Part shown: positions 7,432-15,317 of the stretch, piece after piece
Numbering within the stretch: position 1 is the stretch's first letter
Layout: every line of letters starts with the position of its first letter
Assembly: GCF_004571065.1 (NCBI RefSeq)
Contig: NZ_SPQN01000040.1
Coordinates: forward strand, 1-38,408
Length of the DNA stretch: 38,408 bases
Direction of reading: 5' to 3'
Source of the DNA: Geodermatophilus sp. DF01-2
GTDB taxonomy: Bacteria > Actinomycetota > Actinomycetes > Mycobacteriales > Geodermatophilaceae
The notes under the pieces: generated by a model
Databases searched by the model: none
Told to the model about the DNA's origin: nothing
Seen by the model: only the letters and a program-made list of their open reading frames with translations
Program-made: the position numbers and the translations under genes

Positions 7432-7716
7432 TCAGGCCGACAGCCGGTCCACCGTTCCCGCGCTGAGGACCAATCCGGCTGTGGTGAGCGCGGCGAGCAG
7501 CCGGTCGGCCCGCTCGCGGAGCAACCCGGAGGCCGCTGCGTCGAGGGCCGAGGACCCGTCGTGCAGGCACTGCGCGAGCAGGGTCAGGACCTCGGGCGGA
7601 GGTTCGGCCGCGAACCGCTTGGGGGCCGGGATACGGGTCACCATCCCGCAGGGGCATGACCCGCCGGCCTTCGGGGCCAGGTGGTTGCCGCCGGAGCACC
7701 TACCAGGTTCGTACAT
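7432..7716 (-). CDS. Hypothetical protein with N-terminal Cys-rich patch, 94 aa
   Basis: Not recognised. The chosen ATG (7716) is preceded by GAGGAG 12-13 nt upstream. The N-terminal 25 residues contain three cysteines (GRCSGG, then SCPCG), which could bind a metal. A helical segment follows: PPEVLTLLAQCLHDG and LRERADRLLAALTTAGLVL. The 200 bp between it and adoK (7717-7918) hold no gene that I can support. It lies near another orphan small gene on the same strand (6836-7147), and the two do not resemble each other. Confidence 0.45.
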   Translation of the reverse strand: MYEPGRCSGGNHLAPKAGGSCPCGMVTRIPAPKRFAAEPPPEVLTLLAQCLHDGSSALDAAASGLLRERADRLLAALTTAGLVLSAGTVDRLSA

Positions 7717-7918
7717 CGCCGAACTCAACTCCTCACTGAGCCTGGCCCTGCGCCGTCGGTGGGGGGCCGGGGCACAACAGTCCCGCCAGCCCCTCCAGTA
7801 ACACGGCGCGGCACACCGGTGCGTATCCGTACCGTGACTTTGGACACACGACGACCACTCGCCGGTCGGGCGACCGGACGCGGTCCGTGCGGCGCGGAGC
7901 GGACCCCGTCCGACGACC

Positions 7919-8896
7919 TCAGTTCGGCAGGTGGGCGGCGATCTCGTCGGCGGCGTCGGCGCCGAAGGCCGCGGCGAAACGCTCGAGGAAAGGCTCGCGC
8001 TGGAGCGTGTACTCCTGGGTGCCGATGACCTCGACCGCCTCGGTGGCCACCGCCGAGCCCAGCTGGGTGGCCCGCTCGAGGTCCAGGCCCCACATCCGGC
8101 CGGCGATGAACCCGGCACGCAGCGCGTCACCGCCGCCGGTCGGCTCGACCGGCTTGGTCTCCGGGACGGCGATCACCTCGATCGGCTCGGCCCCGGCCTG
8201 GCGGACCAGCACGCCATCGGCCGCTCGGGTGGTGATCCACGTGCCGACCCGGTCGAGCACCTCCCCGTCGCTCCACCCGGTCTTCTGCAGCAGCAGGGCG
8301 GCCTCGTACTCGTTGGTGAACAGCAGCTCGGCGCCGTCGACCAGGTCGCGGATCATCCCGCCGTCGGCCCAGGCCAGTTGCTGGCTGGGGTCGGCGGCGA
8401 AGGCGTAGCCGCGGGCGCGGCACTCCTGGGTGTGCCGCACCATCGCCGTCGGGTCGTTGGGGCCGACGACGACGAGGTCCAGGTTGCCGACCCGATTGGC
8501 GACCGGGGCCAGCTCGATCGACGCGGCCTCCGACATCGCGCCCGAGTAGAACGACGCGATCTGGTTGTTCACCGCGTCGGTGGTGCACACGAACCGGGCG
8601 GTGTGCTTGAGCTCCGACCAGTGCACGCCGGCGGTGTCGACGCCGTGCCGGCTCAGCCACGCCTCGTAGTCGGCGAAGTCGCTGCCCACCGCGCCGACCA
8701 GCACCGGCGCGACGCCCAGCAGCCCGAGGCCGTAGGCCATGTTGGCGCCGGCGCCGCCGCGGTGCTGCACCAGGTCGTCGACGAGGAACGACAGCGACAC
8801 GTTCTCCATCTGGCCCTCGACGAACTGCTCGGTGAACTTCCCCGGGAAGGTCATCAGGTGGTCGGTGGCGATCGAGCCGGTGACGACGACGGGCAC
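7919..8896 (-). CDS. adoK: Adenosine kinase, PfkB family (AdoK/CbhK type)
   Basis: The 325-residue protein closely follows the mycobacterial adenosine kinase: VVTGSIATDHLMTFPGKF at the start, VSLSFLVDDLVQHRGGAGAN, HTARFVCTTD, AADPSQQLAWADGG, ELLFTNEYEAALLLQKTGW and ETKPVEPTGGGDALRAGF. It phosphorylates adenosine to AMP in purine salvage. The anion-hole/catalytic motif normally reads GxGD; here it is GGGD, with the catalytic Asp kept. GTG 8896 is preceded by GGAG about 8-10 nt upstream. The gene stands alone, 100 bp downstream of a CDP-alcohol phosphatidyltransferase on the same strand. In Mycobacterium the equivalent gene (Rv2202c) lies in the same wider region. Confidence 0.92.
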   Translation of the reverse strand: MPVVVTGSIATDHLMTFPGKFTEQFVEGQMENVSLSFLVDDLVQHRGGAGANMAYGLGLLGVAPVLVGAVGSDFADYEAWLSRHGVDTAGVHWSELKHTARFVCTTDAVNNQIASFYSGAMSEAASIELAPVANRVGNLDLVVVGPNDPTAMVRHTQECRARGYAFAADPSQQLAWADGGMIRDLVDGAELLFTNEYEAALLLQKTGWSDGEVLDRVGTWITTRAADGVLVRQAGAEPIEVIAVPETKPVEPTGGGDALRAGFIAGRMWGLDLERATQLGSAVATEAVEVIGTQEYTLQREPFLERFAAAFGADAADEIAAHLPN

Positions 8897-8996
8897 GGGA
8901 GCGCTCCCTCGGGACGGCGTTCGGCGGGACGCCCGGTGGACGTCGGATGACGGCCTCCACACCTTAGGAGCCGCCCCGGTACCGCGCCGGACGGCC

Positions 8997-9653
8997 TCAG
9001 TCGGCCAGCGCCCGGCGCAACGCCGTCCCCAGCTGGACGACGCCGGCGACACCGAGCAGACAGCCGACCGCCGTCCCGGATGTGACCACCGCCTCGGCGT
9101 ACCCGAGGCCGGACACCACCCCGGCCCCGCCGAGGGTGAGACCGGTCATCGCCACCCGGGTCGGGCGCTCCCACACCGACAGGGCGCCGGTCTCGGCGAC
9201 GCCGGCCTGTCCGGCCCGGGCCCGGAGGTAGTCCGGCAGCCAGCACAGTCCGCCGTAGGCGGCGGCCAGCCAGCCGGGCGCGCCGGCCACCCACAGCGCG
9301 GCGGCGAACGCGGCTTCGCCGAGCCGGTCCACCACGGAGTCGAGCACGAAGCCTCGGCGGGACGCCCGGCCGGTGGCGATCGCCAGCGCCCCGTCGAGGC
9401 CGTCCAGGACGGCGGAGACCCCGACGAGCGCACCGGCGAACACCAGCCAGGCACCGCCGAGCGCAGCGAGGACGACGGCGGCCGTGGCGACGGCCAGCCC
9501 GGCGGCGGTCGCCGCGACCGGCGGCAGCCCGGCGACCCGTCGGGCCAGGGCGTAGACGCTCGACAGCCACCCACGCACCAGCCGGCTCTGCGCCGGGTCG
9601 GTCCCGCCGTGCCAGGCCGACCACGCGGCGAGGTACTCCTCCCGGCTCAGCAC
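8997..9653 (-). CDS. CDP-alcohol phosphatidyltransferase family membrane protein
   Basis: The protein has 218 residues with several hydrophobic helices. The CDP-alcohol phosphatidyltransferase signature D-x2-DG-x2-A ... G-x3-D-x3-D is present: LDGLDGALAIATG followed by RGFVLDSVVDRLGEA. The usual AR after the second DG is AI here, a minor deviation. Such enzymes join a CDP-activated lipid head or tail to an alcohol in the membrane. The acceptor (inositol phosphate, glycerol phosphate or other) cannot be assigned. GTG 9653 was chosen because it has a G-rich sequence just upstream; a start about 30 nt further upstream is possible. It diverges from the lipase gene, with 57 bp between them. Confidence 0.85.
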   Translation of the reverse strand: MLSREEYLAAWSAWHGGTDPAQSRLVRGWLSSVYALARRVAGLPPVAATAAGLAVATAAVVLAALGGAWLVFAGALVGVSAVLDGLDGALAIATGRASRRGFVLDSVVDRLGEAAFAAALWVAGAPGWLAAAYGGLCWLPDYLRARAGQAGVAETGALSVWERPTRVAMTGLTLGGAGVVSGLGYAEAVVTSGTAVGCLLGVAGVVQLGTALRRALAD

Positions 9654-9710
9654 GGCGTCCGCCCCACGACCGCAGTTCACCAGGCCCGGTGGGGCGGGGA
9701 CAGTGGAGGG

Positions 9711-10517
9711 GTGTCCGCCGGTCTCTCCCCCGCCCGCCGCCTGGTCGTGACCGTCCTGGTCCTCGCCGTGGTCGCCGTCCTGGCAACCGGCGGGGCGCTG
9801 CTGCTGGGCCGGCAGTCGGATGCCGCGGGCCGGCAGCCGGTGTCCCTGGAGGAGCCCGGACCGGTGCTCCTGGTCCCCGGTTACGGCGGGTCGGCCTCGG
9901 CGCTGCAGCCGCTGGCCGACCGGCTGGTCGCCGAGGGGCGCGACGCGACGGTGGTCGCGGTCCCCGGGGACGGCACCGGCGACCTCCGCGAGTCGGCCGA
10001 GGCCCTCGCCGAGGCGGCCGGCGCCGCGCTGGAGCGGACCGGAGCGGAGAGCGTCGACGTCGTCGGCTACTCGGCCGGCGGGGTGGTCGCCCGGCTGTGG
10101 GCCGCCGAGGGCGGCGCGGACGTCGCCCGCCGGATCGTCACGCTCGGTTCGCCGCACCACGGCACCACGCTGGCCGACCTCGCCGGCTCGCTGGCCCCCG
10201 ACCGGTGTCCGGAGGCCTGCCGGCAGATGAGCACCCGCAGCGCGCTGCTGGCCCAGCTCAACGCCGGCGACGAGACGCCGGAGGGGCCGACCTGGGTCTC
10301 CATCTGGACGACGCAGGACCGGACGGTGACCCCGCCGGAGTCGGCCCGGCTGGAGGGGGCGCTGGACCTGCCGGTGCAGTCGGTGTGCGCCGACGCCCGC
10401 GTTCCGCACGTCGACCTGCCGCGCGCTCCGCTGGTCCAGGCGATCGTGCTCGAGCAGCTGCGGCCGGGTGACCCGATACCACTGGGCCCGGAGGACTGCG
10501 CCCGGCTCCGCGGCTGA
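9711..10517 (+). CDS. Alpha/beta-hydrolase lipase/esterase with N-terminal membrane anchor or signal
   Basis: The protein has 268 residues. An N-terminal basic-hydrophobic segment (RRLVVTVLVLAVVAVLATGG) looks like an uncleaved anchor or Sec signal. The hydrolase core has the oxyanion region PVLLVPGYGG, the nucleophile elbow GYSAGG (Ser), SPHHGTTLADLAG, a probable Asp in IWTTQDRTV and the His in RVPHVDLP. This matches the secreted triacylglycerol lipase/esterase family of actinobacteria. Two Cys pairs (RCPEAC, and VCAD with EDCAR) suggest disulfides outside the membrane. The GTG start at 9711 has GGAGG unusually close, so the start is uncertain. It converges on DUF808 with a repeat-like element in between. 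Confidence 0.86.
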   Translation: MSAGLSPARRLVVTVLVLAVVAVLATGGALLLGRQSDAAGRQPVSLEEPGPVLLVPGYGGSASALQPLADRLVAEGRDATVVAVPGDGTGDLRESAEALAEAAGAALERTGAESVDVVGYSAGGVVARLWAAEGGADVARRIVTLGSPHHGTTLADLAGSLAPDRCPEACRQMSTRSALLAQLNAGDETPEGPTWVSIWTTQDRTVTPPESARLEGALDLPVQSVCADARVPHVDLPRAPLVQAIVLEQLRPGDPIPLGPEDCARLRG

Positions 10518-10568
10518 AGGTGCCTTTCGCGGGCGGAAGCTGCGAGTGGCGGGGGGCAGGGGGTCCTT
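10518..10568. repeat. Short copy of the post-stop GC repeat (copy D)
   Basis: The 51-bp gap between the convergent lipase and DUF808 genes reads, on the minus strand from the DUF808 stop, AAGGACCCCCTGCCCCC followed by a GC-rich stretch ending near AAAGGCACCTTC. The AAGGACCCCCTGCCCCC end nearly repeats the start of the elements at 32821 (AGGACCCCCTGCCCCC) and 32895 (AAGGACCCCTTGCCCCCC). It probably works as a bidirectional terminator. Confidence 0.5.
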
Positions 10569-11492
10569 CTACTTGCGCCGGTGCAGCGTCAGGCTCACGA
10601 CGGCCACGATCACCGCGCCGACGAGCAGCCCGACGAGGGCGCTGGCCAGCGTGTCGACGAGCCACGCCAGGATCCCGCCGACGGCTCCGGTGGCCGCCGC
10701 CACCTCTTCCTCCAGGTGGTGCAGGACGCCGTACAGGAGGTGGAACCCCAACTCGTCGGTGCCCACCAGCAGGATGTGGCCGCCGACCCACAGCATCGCG
10801 GCGGTCCCGAGCACGGTGAGGGCGGTGAGCAGCCGGGGCATCGCCTTCACCAGTCCGCGCCCGAGCCGGGCCACGCCCTTGCCGGGGCGCTCGACCAGGC
10901 GCAGCCCGACGTCGTCCATCTTCACGATGAGACCGACGAAGCCGTACACCAGGACGGTGATGCCGAGCGCGACGACCACGAGGATCACCGCCCGGGACAG
11001 GAACGGCTCGTCGACCACCTCGTTCAGCGAGATGACCATGATCTCCGCCGACAGGATGAAGTCGGTGCGGACGGCTCCGGACACGACGGTGTCCTCGTCG
11101 GGGAGCGTCTCCTCGCCCGCGGCGTGGTCGTCGTGGCCGCTGATCTTGTGCCACACCTTCTCCGCGCCCTCGTAACAGAGGTAGGCGCCGCCGAGCATGA
11201 GGAGCGGGGTGAGGAGGACCGGCAGGAACTGGCTGAGCAGCAGCACCGCGGGCAGGAGGATGAGCAGCTTGTTGCGCAACGATCCGAGGGCGATGCGCCG
11301 GATGATCGGCAGCTCGCGCTCGGCAGCCAGGCCACGCACGTACTGCGGCGTGACGGCGGCGTCGTCGACGACGACGCCGGCGGCCTTCGCGCTGGCCCGT
11401 CCAGCAGCGAGCCCGATGTCATCGACCGAGGCGGCGGCGGCGCGCGCCAGCACCGCCACGTCGTCGAACAGAGCTACGAGTCCACCCGCCAC
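10569..11492 (-). CDS. DUF808 family inner-membrane protein (YedI-like)
   Basis: The 307-residue protein carries the DUF808 pattern: MAGGLVALFDDVAVLARAAA, DDIGLAAGRASAKAAGVVVDD, LPIIRRIALGSLRNKLLILL, PLLMLGGAYLCYEGAEK and TDFILSAEIMVISLNEV. It has six or so membrane helices. The family is conserved in many bacteria, with no assigned biochemical function. GTG 11492 is preceded by GGAAGGA at about 7 nt. It ends tail-to-tail with the lipase gene. Confidence 0.9.
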   Translation of the reverse strand: MAGGLVALFDDVAVLARAAAASVDDIGLAAGRASAKAAGVVVDDAAVTPQYVRGLAAERELPIIRRIALGSLRNKLLILLPAVLLLSQFLPVLLTPLLMLGGAYLCYEGAEKVWHKISGHDDHAAGEETLPDEDTVVSGAVRTDFILSAEIMVISLNEVVDEPFLSRAVILVVVALGITVLVYGFVGLIVKMDDVGLRLVERPGKGVARLGRGLVKAMPRLLTALTVLGTAAMLWVGGHILLVGTDELGFHLLYGVLHHLEEEVAAATGAVGGILAWLVDTLASALVGLLVGAVIVAVVSLTLHRRK

Positions 11493-12024
11493 GGGACGTC
11501 CTTCCGGTCGGTCAGCACTCCTGTGCTGTTTCAGTGATGGTGGTCCGTCCGGCCGTACCGCGCGCGGAGACTGGCTCGGCGATCCCCGGTGGACGTGCCG
11601 GCCGGGCACGTCGGAGGCCCCGTCCGGAGGGGATGGGGCGTTCTGCTCAGCGGCGACCGGCTCCACGACCGGGGCTGCAGGGGCCGGCGCGGCCGGGGCC
11701 CGCCGGGACGGCGGATTTCCCACGCTCCTTCGCCCTGGCGGTCCTCGGCGGACGACCGCGCTCCTGCTCCCGCGACGGTCAACGGCGACCGGCGCGGCGG
11801 CCCGCCGGTCGCGGTGTCGGTGCCCGGACGGGGAGTGTCGCCCAGCGGACGCACCCATCACCGAGCGCCGCTGGCCGGACCAGCGTAGGGGTGTCGCTCG
11901 CCGGAGTCGACCGGCTCGCGCGCCGACACTCTCGCGGATCCCACGCGCGGGTACTTCCTTCCGCGGCCATGATCGGCACCCTAGGGCTACGGGTGTTCAC
12001 CGGGCGCAGCAGGGAGGGCGGGGC
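11493..12024. other. Long divergent intergenic region without a supported gene
   Basis: These 532 bp separate the DUF808 gene (minus) from a membrane/coiled-coil gene (plus). All reading frames here are Arg/Pro/Ala-rich and lack any recognisable motif. I see no clear palindrome longer than about 8 bp and no RNA-gene signature. It must hold the promoters of both flanking genes, but I cannot place them. Confidence 0.5.
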
Positions 12025-12909
12025 ATGGGGACGGCGGACGACGGGGCGCTCTGGCCGACGCGGTACCTCACCGGGGGCCAGCTGGTCGTGGCCCGGTCAC
12101 CGCGTCGGGAGCCGGGGCCGGCGCCGTCCTGGGCCCGGCTGCGCGACGCCGTTGTCCGGCTGGACTGGCTGGACGCGATCGGCCGGTGGTGGCTGCGGCT
12201 GTCCGGGGAGCAGAAGCTGGTGCTCGGCCTGGCGCTGTTCCTGTCCACGGCCGGGATCGGGCTGGTGGTCCCGCTGGCCGGCGTCGCGGTGCACCAGCAA
12301 CGCCGGGAGAAGGCTGACTCGTCGGCCCTCCCGATGTCGTCGTCCGCCCAGGCGGCGCTCGCCGCCTGGGACACCACCGAAGCACGGGTCGCCGCGGCGG
12401 CCAGCCGGGCGTGGGCCGAGACGGTCCGGGAGCCCGCCTGGCACTCGCCGTTCCTGGCGCACAGCCGGGCGGCCTTCGACGGGCAGGCCGAGGTCGACCA
12501 GGTCGTCGACCTCGCGCTGCGGATCCGGCAGGCCCGCGTGTCCCTCGGCCTGCGCCCGGCCGGGCCCGCGGCGGAGTACTGGGACCGCCAGGCAGCCGCG
12601 CTGGAGACCGCCGCCCGCCAGCTCGGCCGGCGCGCCGACGCGCTGATCCGCTACCGCGACCAGGCCGCGCAGCTGTCGGCCGAGCTGCGGCAGCTGACCG
12701 ACCTGGAGCGGCTGGAGCGCAGCGCCGCCGAGATCGACGGGCTCACCGTCGACACCGCCTCGCCCTCGGGCCGGGGGGACGGCGGCATCGGCGGCGTGGC
12801 CGAGGACATCGCCGCGGTGCGGATGGCGATGACCGAGCTGGTCGACCTCATGACGCGCACCCGCGCCCCCCTGGCCGAGCCGCCGGACGGGGCCAGGTAC
12901 CAGGTCTGA
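12025..12909 (+). CDS. Hypothetical single-pass membrane protein with coiled-coil
   Basis: Not recognised. The 294-residue protein has an N-terminal cytoplasmic stretch, one membrane helix around residues 60-90 (LVLGLALFLSTAGIGLVVPL), and a long Ala/Arg/Glu-rich outer part with heptad-like helices (TAARQLGRRADALIRYRDQA, AELRQLTDLERLERSAAE). The ATG at 12025 has GGGAGGG about 8 nt upstream. The topology suggests an envelope or division-associated scaffold, but nothing specific supports that. A strong terminator follows, so it is monocistronic. Confidence 0.72.
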   Translation: MGTADDGALWPTRYLTGGQLVVARSPRREPGPAPSWARLRDAVVRLDWLDAIGRWWLRLSGEQKLVLGLALFLSTAGIGLVVPLAGVAVHQQRREKADSSALPMSSSAQAALAAWDTTEARVAAAASRAWAETVREPAWHSPFLAHSRAAFDGQAEVDQVVDLALRIRQARVSLGLRPAGPAAEYWDRQAAALETAARQLGRRADALIRYRDQAAQLSAELRQLTDLERLERSAAEIDGLTVDTASPSGRGDGGIGGVAEDIAAVRMAMTELVDLMTRTRAPLAEPPDGARYQV

Positions 12910-12915
12910 CGGTGC

Positions 12916-12947
12916 TCGTGCCTGCCCGCGGTGGTGGGCAGGCACGA
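12916..12947 (+). terminator. Hairpin terminator
   Basis: A perfect 12-bp stem (TCGTGCCTGCCC / GGGCAGGCACGA) with an 8-nt loop begins 7 nt after the stop at 12909. It also lies downstream of the minus-strand vapC-like gene, so it may act on both strands. Confidence 0.85.
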
Positions 12948-12998
12948 CTCCGCGGGTGGACGTTCCGGCACCGCCCCTCTTCGACATGAGCTACGAAG

Positions 12999-13439
12999 TC
13001 AGCCGGCCCCGTCAGGACGCGCCGGCCCTGGCCCTACGCCGATGCGGGCAGCGCCGGCGTTTGCGTCGGTGTGGCCGAAGTCGTCGCCCTCGAGCAGCAG
13101 GGGCTCGCCCGTCTCGACGGCGAGGGCGCACGCGAAGCAGTCACCGGAGTCCGGCCGGGTGGGGTGGCCGCCTTCCTTGCCGAGGTCGCGGTAGGCCGCC
13201 CGGGCCAGCGCGGCCTGCGCTGGTGCGACCGCAACGGTCGACAGCCCCGACGTCTCGACGAATCTGTCGAACCGCCGGACGGCGACGGGATCGCCGGCCG
13301 CATCGGCGACGATCGCGGCCGCCACGACGTCGACAGCGGAGACCCGCGGAGCTGCGGAGCCGGCGAGGGCATCCACGGAGCGGGTTGCCCCCGGTTCCGA
13401 CCGCACGATTGCAACGCGCGCCGGGGCGTCGACGATCAC
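12999..13439 (-). pseudogene. PIN-domain VapC-like toxin, probably inactive
   Basis: The frame encodes 146 residues with the VapC pattern: MIVD at the start, PAQAALARAAYRDLGKEGGH, SGDCFACALAVETGEPLLLE and GDDFGHTD. Two core features are damaged. The usual DTSA after the first Asp is DAPA, and the conserved Glu of the LVEA helix is Ala (DVVAAAIVAD). The C-terminus runs about 15 residues past the usual end (GVGPGPARPDGAG). The GTG start overlaps the stop of a 28-residue antitoxin remnant (GTGA), which keeps the vapBC gene order. Active VapC enzymes are Mg-dependent RNases needing three or four acidic residues, so loss of the Glu suggests inactivity. The frame is otherwise open, so weak activity cannot be excluded. 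Confidence 0.7.
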
Positions 13440-13522
13440 GCCGGCAGGCCCGCGTCGTCGTACAGCAGGTCACCGTGGTCCCGACGCACGAACTCGCCGC
13501 TCGGTCGCGGAGCTGCCTCCAT
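13436..13522 (-). pseudogene. VapB antitoxin remnant (C-terminal tail only)
   Basis: A 28-codon frame from ATG 13522 ends in SGEFVRRDHGDLLYDDAGLPA minus its last residues' variation; the DLLYDDAGLP part resembles the toxin-binding tail of VapB antitoxins (LYDEHGLPR-like). The N-terminal DNA-binding half expected upstream is missing in all three frames up to the next gene at 13616. Its TGA overlaps the GTG of the toxin frame, as in intact vapBC pairs. Without the DNA-binding half it could not autoregulate. Confidence 0.6.
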
Positions 13523-13615
13523 GGTGGAAGAGCCGGGCTGACGGCGGGACAGGCGTGCCGACCAGCAGGCCGGGAGACGCATGCGGGTGGCGGCCCAGCG
13601 GGTAGAGCAGCGGCC

Positions 13616-14260
13616 ATGGCGCCTCCCATCAGTGACGCGGTCGTCGTCGACGTCCTCCGCCGGGTCGATCAGCTCACCGCACCGCTGGTCCGCCGGCTGG
13701 GCCGGCCGCCGGCGCTGCCGCAGGCCGAACGGGACCGCTGGTGGGCCGACCGGGTCCCCCGCGTCGCCGCCGGCCTCAGCGCCGTACCGCGGTTCGCCGG
13801 GAAGCTCGCCGACCTGCTGCCGCTGCAGAACACCGTCGGCACCGCGGTGCAGACCGTCGTCGTGGGTGGTGTGGCCACCGAGCACGGCGTCGAGGACCCG
13901 GCCGAGCGGGTGTCCCTGCTGACCCGGGTGCTGCTCGGCCGCCACCTGTCGCCGGAGTCGGTCCGGCCGCTGCTGGATCGCGCCCCCGGCGCCTACGCCG
14001 AGGAGGCGTTCGGTGCGAGAGCAGACCGCGCCGGGGTGCGCGGCACCGTGCGGACGCTGTGGCGGGTGGCCCGGCTGCTCAGCCGCATCGACGACACCCT
14101 CGACGCCCGCCCCAAGGGCAAGCTGCACCACCGGTTCCTGGCCAACCTGCCGGTGATCGGTGTGATCGGCGGCTACGCCGCCGAGCGCGAGGGGCTGCGC
14201 CGGGCCGCGGCGGCCGCGGCCGCCGCGCTCGGGACCGCGCCGAACCGCCTCAGCGCGTAG
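13616..14260 (+). CDS. Conserved-looking hypothetical protein, 214 aa
   Basis: Not recognised. Protein-like features are [39 protein letters not shown] and [20 protein letters not shown]. Further on are [18 protein letters not shown] and [20 protein letters not shown]. The Gly/Val-rich segments could be short membrane-interacting helices, as in EcsC-like proteins, but I would not assign that family. The ATG at 13616 lacks a strong ribosome site. The 3' end overlaps the 3' end of metF by 11 bp tail-to-tail (14250-14260). Confidence 0.68.
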   Translation: MAPPISDAVVVDVLRRVDQLTAPLVRRLGRPPALPQAERDRWWADRVPRVAAGLSAVPRFAGKLADLLPLQNTVGTAVQTVVVGGVATEHGVEDPAERVSLLTRVLLGRHLSPESVRPLLDRAPGAYAEEAFGARADRAGVRGTVRTLWRVARLLSRIDDTLDARPKGKLHHRFLANLPVIGVIGGYAAEREGLRRAAAAAAAALGTAPNRLSA

Positions 14261-15152
14261 CGCCGACCGCGGTCAGGTTGGCGTGCACCTCACGCGTCGC
14301 CGTCGACCGGTTCATGGTGATGAAGTGGATGCCGGGAACGCCCTCGTCCAACAGCGTCCGGCACAGCTCGGTGGCCACCTCGACGCCGTAGGCCCGCACC
14401 GCCGCCCTGTCCTCGGGGCGGTCGCCGTCCAGCTCGGCGAACCGGGCGGCCAGGTGCCCGGGGAAGGCCTGACCCGACAGCTGCACGATCCGGGCGATCT
14501 GCCGGACGTTGGTCACCGGCATGACCCCGGCGATGACCGGGACGTCGCAGCCGCGGGCGGCCACCCGGTCGCGCATCCGCAGGTAGTCCTCCGCCCGGAA
14601 GAACATCTGGGTGATCGCGAAGTCGGCGCCGGCCCGGCACTTGCGGACGAACATCTCGACGTCGGTGTCGAAGTCCGGCGACCGCGGGTGCCGCTCCGGG
14701 AACGCCGCCACCCCGACGGAGAAGTCGCCCATCGAGCGGATCAGCTCGACCAGCTCGGAGGCGTACTGCAGCCCCTCGGGATGGGCCACCCACTCGGCCT
14801 GCGGGTCGGCGCCGGGCGGGTCGCCGCGCAGCGCCAGCACGTTGCGCACGCCGGCCGCGGCCAGCCGACTGACCACGTGTCGCAGCTCGGCGACGCTGTG
14901 GTCGACCGCGGTCAGGTGCGCCAGCGGCGTCATCGTCGTCTCGGTGGCGATGCGCTCGGTCACCGAGACGGTGCCCTCGCGGGTCGATCCGCCGGCGCCG
15001 TACGTGACCGACACGAACGACGGGTGCAGCCGCTCCAGCTCGCGCAGCGCCGTCCACAGCTGGGTGGCGCCCTCAGGGCTCTTGGGCGGGAAGAACTCGA
15101 ACGACCACGTCGGCCGGGCCTCGGCGAGCAGCTCGCGCACGGTCGGGGTCAT
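14250..15152 (-). CDS. metF: 5,10-methylenetetrahydrofolate reductase
   Basis: The 300-residue protein has the MetF landmarks: [18 protein letters not shown] (catalytic Glu in FEFFPP), [82 protein letters not shown] and [11 protein letters not shown] at the C-terminus. It reduces methylene-THF to methyl-THF with FAD for methionine synthesis. The ATG at 15152 lies 8 nt after a TATCCT -10 element, which argues for a leaderless mRNA and against the nearby GTG at 15158. It diverges from crtE. In Mycobacterium the same pair is Rv2172c/Rv2173 (recalled synteny). Confidence 0.96.
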   Translation of the reverse strand: MTPTVRELLAEARPTWSFEFFPPKSPEGATQLWTALRELERLHPSFVSVTYGAGGSTREGTVSVTERIATETTMTPLAHLTAVDHSVAELRHVVSRLAAAGVRNVLALRGDPPGADPQAEWVAHPEGLQYASELVELIRSMGDFSVGVAAFPERHPRSPDFDTDVEMFVRKCRAGADFAITQMFFRAEDYLRMRDRVAARGCDVPVIAGVMPVTNVRQIARIVQLSGQAFPGHLAARFAELDGDRPEDRAAVRAYGVEVATELCRTLLDEGVPGIHFITMNRSTATREVHANLTAVGATR

Positions 15153-15160
15153 GGACACCG

Positions 15161-15166
15161 AGGATA
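15161..15166 (-). promoter_or_regulatory. Predicted -10 box of leaderless metF
   Basis: TATCCT on the minus strand ends 8 nt before the metF ATG. No convincing -35 hexamer is visible at 17-18 bp. The spacing predicts transcription starting at or next to the start codon. Confidence 0.55.
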
Positions 15167-15305
15167 CGGACGTCCCCCTGCATCCGGACGGGACCGGCCG
15201 GGCGAAGGCACTGCGGTACCTGTGCGCCCGCGGACCGAGGAGGCTGCCGCTGTGCTCCCGATCGACCACCCCCGGATCCCGGCCGCGCCCGATCGGGTCG
15301 CGGGC

Positions 15306-15311
15306 GATACT
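15306..15311 (+). promoter_or_regulatory. Predicted -10 box of leaderless crtE
   Basis: GATACT lies 6 nt before the GTG at 15318. With start at about +7 this gives a leaderless crtE-crtI-crtB transcript. There is no clear -35. It supports the 15318 start over the in-frame GTG at 15252. Confidence 0.5.
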
Positions 15312-15317
15312 CGGTCC

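Noticed and set aside
11530..11900. Arg/Pro-rich open frames in the 532-bp gap
   Set aside because: No ribosome sites, motifs or plausible folds; composition is what random GC-rich sequence gives.
13596..13616. tRNA-like string GCGGGTAGAGCAGCGG (resembles a D-arm)
   Set aside because: No acceptor stem, anticodon arm or TPsiC arm (GGTTCGA-type) follows at the right distance on either strand.
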